Part shown: positions 15,130 through 19,924 of the stretch, one piece after another | Position numbering within the stretch: the stretch's first letter is position 1 | How the letters are laid out: each line of letters starts with the position of its first letter | DNA from: Lachnospiraceae bacterium | Lineage (GTDB): Bacteria > Bacillota > Clostridia > Lachnospirales > Lachnospiraceae | Length of the DNA stretch: 19,924 nucleotides | NCBI GenBank assembly: GCA_022790905.1 | Contig: JAAVYC010000082.1 | Coordinates: 1 to 19,924, forward strand | Direction: 5' to 3' | Program-made: the position numbers and the translations under genes | Notes under the pieces: generated by a model | What the model saw: only the letters and a program-made list of their open reading frames with translations | The model's database searches: none | Told to the model about the DNA's origin: nothing

Positions 15130-16071
15130 TTATTCTTCATCCTCTTTTTTATTCAGGTTCTCCTGCACGCGGCGGTATAATTCATGCGCCGCATTATAAC
15201 CCATCTTCTTTTGTCTGTGATTAACTGCTGCCGCCTCGCAGATTACTGCAAGATTTCGTCCTGGACGGATTGGCAATGAATGACAAATAAGCTGATTCCC
15301 AAGAATCTCTGTATATTCTTCTTCCAGCCCAAGACGATCATACTCTTTCTCCTTTTTCCAATCCTCCAATTGGATAACAAGATCGATGTTTTGCTTTTCC
15401 TTTACCGCCTCAACTCCAAAGAGCGTTTTGACATCGACAATTCCAATTCCCCGCAATTCAATAAAATGTCTCGTAATGGCAGGAGAAGTCCCCACGAGAG
15501 TGTGTTCATTAATCTTACGAATCTCTACAACATCATCTGTAACAAGGCGATGACCACGCCGAATGAGCTCCAGTGCCGCCTCACTCTTTCCAATCCCGCT
15601 CTCCCCGGTAATCAAAAGTCCCTCGCCATAGACATCGACAAGTACTCCGTGGATGGTCATACAAGGAGCAAGTTCCTCTTTCAGACAGAGAATCAATTCA
15701 GCCATAAAACTAGATGTTGTATTGCTAGTTCCCAGGATCGGAACATCTTTCTCAATAGCAATTCGCAAAAAATCTTCGTCCGGTTGAAAATCACGGGAAA
15801 AAATAACGCATGGTATTTCTTTTCTTAAAAATTCCTGATAAATACTAACGCGTTTTTTCTCTTCTAGTTGCTTTAAAAAGCTAATCTCAACCATTCCCAT
15901 AATCTGTACTCGATTCGGTTGAAAATAATCAAAATATCCACTTAGCTGAAGTGCTGGACGATTGACATCTGACAGTGTTACTTTATGCTTTTTTAAATTC
16001 AGATCCTGTGTAAATACTTTCAAATCTAACAGCTTTGAAAGCTTATCCACACTGACGCCTTTTTGGTTCAT
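15130..16071 (-). CDS. hprK: HPr kinase/phosphorylase HprK
   Basis: A 313-residue bifunctional enzyme that phosphorylates and dephosphorylates the seryl regulatory site of HPr, the PTS phosphocarrier, and so sets carbon catabolite repression in Gram-positive bacteria. The N-terminal domain (about 1-130) precedes the catalytic domain with His141, Walker A GESGIGKS (156-163), the acidic TDD (178-180) and the family signature ELRGIGIVDV (205-214). RPGRN (269-273) matches the conserved C-terminal segment. The ATG at 16071 follows AAGGAGAG. The length is standard. A candidate promoter lies in the 78-base gap after uvrC, so hprK and the genes below it may be transcribed separately from ftsH-uvrC. 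The HPr gene itself is not in the window. Confidence 0.97.
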   Translation of the reverse strand: MNQKGVSVDKLSKLLDLKVFTQDLNLKKHKVTLSDVNRPALQLSGYFDYFQPNRVQIMGMVEISFLKQLEEKKRVSIYQEFLRKEIPCVIFSRDFQPDEDFLRIAIEKDVPILGTSNTTSSFMAELILCLKEELAPCMTIHGVLVDVYGEGLLITGESGIGKSEAALELIRRGHRLVTDDVVEIRKINEHTLVGTSPAITRHFIELRGIGIVDVKTLFGVEAVKEKQNIDLVIQLEDWKKEKEYDRLGLEEEYTEILGNQLICHSLPIRPGRNLAVICEAAAVNHRQKKMGYNAAHELYRRVQENLNKKEDEE

Positions 16072-16117
16072 AGGTCTCTCCTTTCCTTCGCCAAATACGT
16101 TAAACTCTTATGTTCAC

Positions 16118-16146
16118 ATGATATCATAGAAAAAAGTCTGCTTCAA
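16118..16146 (-). promoter_or_regulatory. Candidate internal promoter before hprK
   Basis: On the minus strand, TTGAAG (16141-16146), a 17-nt spacer and TATCAT (16118-16123). The TATCAT is preceded by TGA, giving an extended -10. It overlaps the region just after the uvrC stop codon and could start a transcript covering hprK to fba. Confidence 0.5.
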
Positions 16147-16149
16147 GAA

Positions 16150-18003
16150 TTACGAATGGAAAAAATGGTATACAGACTTCGCACTTTTGCTGTCCATACT
16201 CTCTATTTTTTCCAACTCTTCTATCGTCGCATTTTTTATTTCTTCAATAGAATCATAATTTCGCATCAATGCTTTTCTTCGCGCTGCACCGATTCCCGGT
16301 ATATCATCTAAAATAGAATGGACTTGATTCTTACTCCGCAAAGATCGATGGTACTCTATAGCAAACCTGTGCGCCTCATCCTGAATTCTAGTAATCAGTT
16401 TAAATCCTTCACTATCCCTCTCTATTAAAATTTCCTCATTCTGAAAATAGAGCCCCCTCGTTCTATGGTGATCGTCCTTGACCATACCGCAGACTGGAAT
16501 ATTTAGATGAAGTTCCTTTAAAACCTCAAGGGCAATGTTTACCTGTCCTTTTCCTCCATCCATCATGAGCAAATCCGGAAACCGATTGAATTTACCAATC
16601 TCACTGTCTTTTTCCTTCAACTCTTCTTGTTCTTTCAAGCCGTGTAAAAAACGTCTTGTCAATACTTCGTGTATCGACGCATAATCATCTGGTCCCAGCA
16701 CATTTTTTAATTTGAATTTTCGGTAGTCGTTCCTCTTCGGCTTTCCGCCTTCATAGACAATCATAGAACCTACACTCTCAAATCCGCTGGTATTCGAGAT
16801 ATCAAAAGCTTCCACTCTGCGAATTTTCTCGATTCCAAGCAATGCAGCGATCTCTTTCATCGCCCCAATCGTTCTGCCTTCCTCTCTTTTAATTCGCTCT
16901 CTATCCTGATTCAGTACAAGCTCCGCATTCTTTTTCGCAAGCTCCACCAGCTGCTCTTTGGTTCCTTTCTTCGGAATTCTAAGATACACTTTCTGTCCTT
17001 TTCGCTTTGTCAGCCATTCACAGATGACCTCACCCTCCTCAATTTCCCCCTGAAGTACAATTTCTTTTGGAATATAGGGAGTCCCCGCATAAAACTGTTT
17101 GACAAAGGAGGTCAACGCCCCGTTTTCTTCCTCCTCATTTGCAATTCTCAGATAAAAATGGTCTCTCCCGATCAGCTTTCCGCCGCGTATAAAAAACACC
17201 TGTACCACAGCCTCCCGATCATCCTTTGCCATTGCAATAATATCCTTATCTTCCCCATTGGCATTGGTCATTTTCTGTTTCTGTGCCACAGCACGGACAC
17301 TTCCAAGCAATTCCCTGTACTCAATTGCCTTTTCGAATTCCATCTCCTCCGATGCCCGCTGCATTTTCTCTTCTAGTTCCCTCAAAATTTCCCGATAGCT
17401 TCCATTTAGAAAATCTATCACCTTCTTTATATTCTGCGCATATTCTTCTCTGGTTATGTACCCCTGACATGGCGCCTGACACTGATGGATATGATAATTC
17501 AAACAAGGTCTCTCTTTCCCGATGTCCTTTGGCAATTTTCGATTGCAAGTACGAATCTGATAGAGTTTATGCAATAAATCTATCGTATCCTTGACCGCTG
17601 TCGCACTGGTGTATGGACCAAAATATTTCGATTTGTCTTTTTTCATCTGACGACAAAAGAGGACCCTGGGAAATTCCTCTCCCAGCGTCACTCTGATATA
17701 CGGATAAGTTTTGTCATCCCGAAGCATAGTATTATATTTCGGACGATGCTCTTTGATCAAATTACACTCTAAAATCAATGCTTCCAATTCCGAATCTGTA
17801 ATAATATACTCAAAGCGGGCAATCTGCTGTACCATCCGATCCTTTTTGATTCCTTCATTATGGCTCGGACGAAAATATTGTCTGACACGATTTTTTAGCT
17901 TCACAGCTTTTCCCACATAAATAATGGCATCGCTTTTATCATGCATAATGTAAACTCCCGGTTTATCGGGTAGTTTCTTCAATTCTTCCTCGAATTCAAA
18001 CAT
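16150..18003 (-). CDS. uvrC: Excinuclease ABC subunit C, UvrC
   Basis: A 617-residue nuclease subunit of nucleotide excision repair that cuts on both sides of a lesion after UvrA and UvrB load. Domains in order: GIY-YIG nuclease at the N-terminus, with GVY (16-18) and YVG (29-31); a cysteine cluster near 150-185 ([18 protein letters not shown]); a UVR helical motif binding UvrB near 203-237; an RNase H-like endonuclease domain with AFDISNTSG; and a C-terminal helix-hairpin-helix pair (about 560-610) containing IPGIGAARR. The length matches the family. The ATG at 18003 is preceded by GAGGAA overlapping the ftsH end; the gap to ftsH is three bases, so the two are cotranscribed. Confidence 0.97.
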   Translation of the reverse strand: MFEFEEELKKLPDKPGVYIMHDKSDAIIYVGKAVKLKNRVRQYFRPSHNEGIKKDRMVQQIARFEYIITDSELEALILECNLIKEHRPKYNTMLRDDKTYPYIRVTLGEEFPRVLFCRQMKKDKSKYFGPYTSATAVKDTIDLLHKLYQIRTCNRKLPKDIGKERPCLNYHIHQCQAPCQGYITREEYAQNIKKVIDFLNGSYREILRELEEKMQRASEEMEFEKAIEYRELLGSVRAVAQKQKMTNANGEDKDIIAMAKDDREAVVQVFFIRGGKLIGRDHFYLRIANEEEENGALTSFVKQFYAGTPYIPKEIVLQGEIEEGEVICEWLTKRKGQKVYLRIPKKGTKEQLVELAKKNAELVLNQDRERIKREEGRTIGAMKEIAALLGIEKIRRVEAFDISNTSGFESVGSMIVYEGGKPKRNDYRKFKLKNVLGPDDYASIHEVLTRRFLHGLKEQEELKEKDSEIGKFNRFPDLLMMDGGKGQVNIALEVLKELHLNIPVCGMVKDDHHRTRGLYFQNEEILIERDSEGFKLITRIQDEAHRFAIEYHRSLRSKNQVHSILDDIPGIGAARRKALMRNYDSIEEIKNATIEELEKIESMDSKSAKSVYHFFHS

Positions 18004-18006
18004 TTA

Positions 18007-19924
18007 TTATTCCTCAGAATCTACTGTCTCCTGTTTTTTCTCTTCTTTCTTTTTCAGTTCCACTGCTTCTTCTGTCTCATCACCCACATAGACATCTATT
18101 TGGGATAAGCCTTCCTTCGCCTCTTCCTTTTCCTCTGGCTCCGGAATTCCTTTCAATTCACGGTAAATCCTCATAAACTCCTTGCCGGTAATATTTTCAT
18201 TCTCATACAGATGATCTGCAATTTTATCAAGAATATCTCTATTCTCCTTCAAAAGACCCTTGGCCTTCTCATAACTGCTCTTCAGCATCTTCATGACTTC
18301 CTTATCAATCTGCGCCGCTGTCTCCTCACCACAATTCAGTCTCGCCTCGCCTCCTAGATACTGATTCTCAATCGTCGCAAGTCCCATCAGACCAAACTTT
18401 TCCGACATACCATATTGAATCACCATCGCGCGGGCAATCCTTGTAGCCTGTTCAATATCATTTGCTGCTCCGGTCGTAACCGAATGAAAAACTACTTCTT
18501 CTGCCGCACGCCCCGCCATAAAAGTCACAAGTTCCGCTTCCAATTCCTCTTTCGACTGCAAGAATTTTTCTTCTTCCGGTACCTGCATCACGTATCCCAG
18601 TGCACCGTGAGTACGCGGTACGATCGTAATCTTTTGCACCGGTTCTGTATTTTTTTGCAGTGCTGTTACCAAAGCATGTCCGACCTCGTGGTAAGCCACA
18701 ATCTTTTTCTCTTTTGGTCCCATAATGCGATCTTTCTTCTCTTTTCCGGCAATAACAACTTCTACCGATTCAAATAAGTCTGCCTGGCTGACATATTTTC
18801 TCCCATTTTTCACGGCATTGATCGCCGCCTCGTTAATCATATTCGCCAGATCCGACCCCACAGCTCCCGAAGTCGCAAGTGCAATCGCTTTCAAATCCAC
18901 CGTCTCATCCATCAGAACATCCTTGGCATGAACCTGGAGGATCGCTTCTCTTCCCTTCAAATCTGGTTTATCTACAATAATTCTTCTGTCAAAACGTCCT
19001 GGTCGAAGCAACGCTTTATCAAGAACTTCCGGTCGGTTTGTTGCCGCCAAAATCAAAAGTCCTTTCGATGCATCAAAACCATCCATTTCCGATAAAAGCT
19101 GATTCAGCGTCTGTTCTCTCTCGTCATTTCCACCATAACGGGCGTCTCTGCTCTTACCAATGGCATCGATCTCATCAATAAAAATAATACACGGCGCCTG
19201 TTTTTGTGCTTCTTTAAACAAGTCTCGCACCCTAGATGCACCGACCCCAACAAACATCTCGACAAAACTAGAACCTGCCAATGAGAAAAACGGTACATTT
19301 GCTTCCCCCGCAACTGCTTTCGCGAGAAGCGTCTTACCTGTACCCGGAGGGCCGACTAGCAGCGCTCCCTTTGGCAATTTTGCTCCAATTTCTGTATACT
19401 TTTTTGGATTGTGCAAAAAATCCACCACTTCCTGCAAAGACTCTTTCGCCTCATCCTCGCCTGCCACATCTTTAAATGTCACACCCGTCTTTCTCTCCAC
19501 ATAGACTTTGGCATTACTCTTGCCGACACCCATGACTCCTCCGCTTCCCATGCGGCGCATCAAAAAGCCGAGTAATACCCATATAAAGACAAGTGGTATC
19601 ACAAAGCTTAAAATGTTGTAAATCCAAGTTGAGGTATTATCAGGTATTGTTCCCGCGACATCCACATCATGTTTTTCCAACAATCTCAGCAGATCGGGAT
19701 TTTGTACCAATCCCGTATAATACGTGACTTTTACCGTTCTTTTACTAGCTTTTTCACTTTTCGGTGTGATCGTAATCTGCGACGAACTAATCTTCACGCT
19801 CTCTACTTTGTCATTCTCAACCATATCCAGAAATTCCGAATACGTAATCTCTTTGCTGGACATTTGATTCATTTTGCCATTCACATAGCTCATAACAAAC
19901 AGCATAATCAAAGAAATCAAAAGA
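18007..19924 (-). CDS. ftsH: ATP-dependent zinc metalloprotease FtsH (5' end cut by window)
   Basis: A membrane-anchored AAA+ protease that degrades misfolded and regulatory proteins. About 638 residues are visible. The frame stays open to the right edge: the first visible codons (Leu-TTG-ATT) fall inside a hydrophobic stretch, so the true start and part of the first membrane helix are outside the window. Order seen: end of TM1, a short extracellular domain, TM2 (about 99-120), the AAA module with Walker A GPPGTGKT (190-197), Walker B IIFIDE (245-250) and the [18 protein letters not shown] second-region-of-homology block, then the zinc site HEVGH (411-415). The C-terminal tail (about 590-637) is rich in Glu and Lys. 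It is followed by uvrC three bases on. Identity is clear. Confidence 0.96.
   Translation of the reverse strand, partial: LLISLIMLFVMSYVNGKMNQMSSKEITYSEFLDMVENDKVESVKISSSQITITPKSEKASKRTVKVTYYTGLVQNPDLLRLLEKHDVDVAGTIPDNTSTWIYNILSFVIPLVFIWVLLGFLMRRMGSGGVMGVGKSNAKVYVERKTGVTFKDVAGEDEAKESLQEVVDFLHNPKKYTEIGAKLPKGALLVGPPGTGKTLLAKAVAGEANVPFFSLAGSSFVEMFVGVGASRVRDLFKEAQKQAPCIIFIDEIDAIGKSRDARYGGNDEREQTLNQLLSEMDGFDASKGLLILAATNRPEVLDKALLRPGRFDRRIIVDKPDLKGREAILQVHAKDVLMDETVDLKAIALATSGAVGSDLANMINEAAINAVKNGRKYVSQADLFESVEVVIAGKEKKDRIMGPKEKKIVAYHEVGHALVTALQKNTEPVQKITIVPRTHGALGYVMQVPEEEKFLQSKEELEAELVTFMAGRAAEEVVFHSVTTGAANDIEQATRIARAMVIQYGMSEKFGLMGLATIENQYLGGEARLNCGEETAAQIDKEVMKMLKSSYEKAKGLLKENRDILDKIADHLYENENITGKEFMRIYRELKGIPEPEEKEEAKEGLSQIDVYVGDETEEAVELKKKEEKKQETVDSEE

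Noticed and set aside
15280..15828. 182-codon plus-strand open frame inside hprK
   Set aside because: It is antisense to a well-supported gene, is rich in residues expected from reverse reading, and has no ribosome binding site.
1..19924. Mobile element, phage, CRISPR or defence system
   Set aside because: I saw no transposase, integrase, direct-repeat array or known defence motif; all large frames are core genes in close order.

Overview
The window reads as ordinary chromosome from a low-GC, Gram-positive member of the Clostridia. Lachnospiraceae is the best guess. The basis is a type III glutamine synthetase beside PII and AmtB, a class A penicillin-binding protein with a cysteine-rich extracellular tail, a Gram-positive HprK, strong AGGAGG ribosome binding sites throughout, and the gene order uvrC-hprK-murB-rapZ-whiA. 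I see no insertion sequence, phage gene, CRISPR array, toxin-antitoxin pair or defence system.

Left part (1-3662). The 5' part of a tRNA-Gln gene lies on the minus strand at the left edge, with its promoter. Next comes a YigZ/IMPACT-family gene (minus). It is divergent from a class A penicillin-binding protein gene (plus), and each has its own promoter in the shared gap. The PBP gene converges on the following minus-strand gene at a symmetrical terminator hairpin.

Middle (3669-9123): a nitrogen-assimilation cluster on the minus strand. In transcription order it is glnA (type III glutamine synthetase), glnB/glnK (PII sensor), amtB (ammonium channel), and then a protein of unknown output with a degenerate receiver domain. 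AmtB brings in ammonium, glutamine synthetase fixes it, and PII senses 2-oxoglutarate, ATP and ADP and normally plugs AmtB. Every junction of this cluster carries an RNA-type hairpin. The clearest is in the amtB leader: a long hairpin ending in six U residues sits directly against the amtB Shine-Dalgarno sequence, and its 5' arm can instead pair with an upstream segment. This looks like a transcription attenuator and is the best regulatory lead here.

Right part (9179-19924): one long minus-strand run, ftsH (5' end cut by the window), uvrC, hprK, M18 aminopeptidase, murB, rapZ, whiA, a diacylglycerol-kinase-like lipid kinase and fba (class II aldolase). Most gaps are 1-25 nt, and murB and rapZ overlap by 4 nt. 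It combines membrane proteolysis, DNA repair, carbon catabolite control, peptidoglycan precursor synthesis, cell-division control and glycolysis. A terminator-like hairpin lies between fba and glnA.

No intergenic stretch exceeds 300 bases. The largest gap (8926-9178) holds the fba/glnA hairpins. I found no convincing new multi-gene system. The points most worth testing are the structured junctions of the nitrogen cluster and the degenerate receiver protein at its end.
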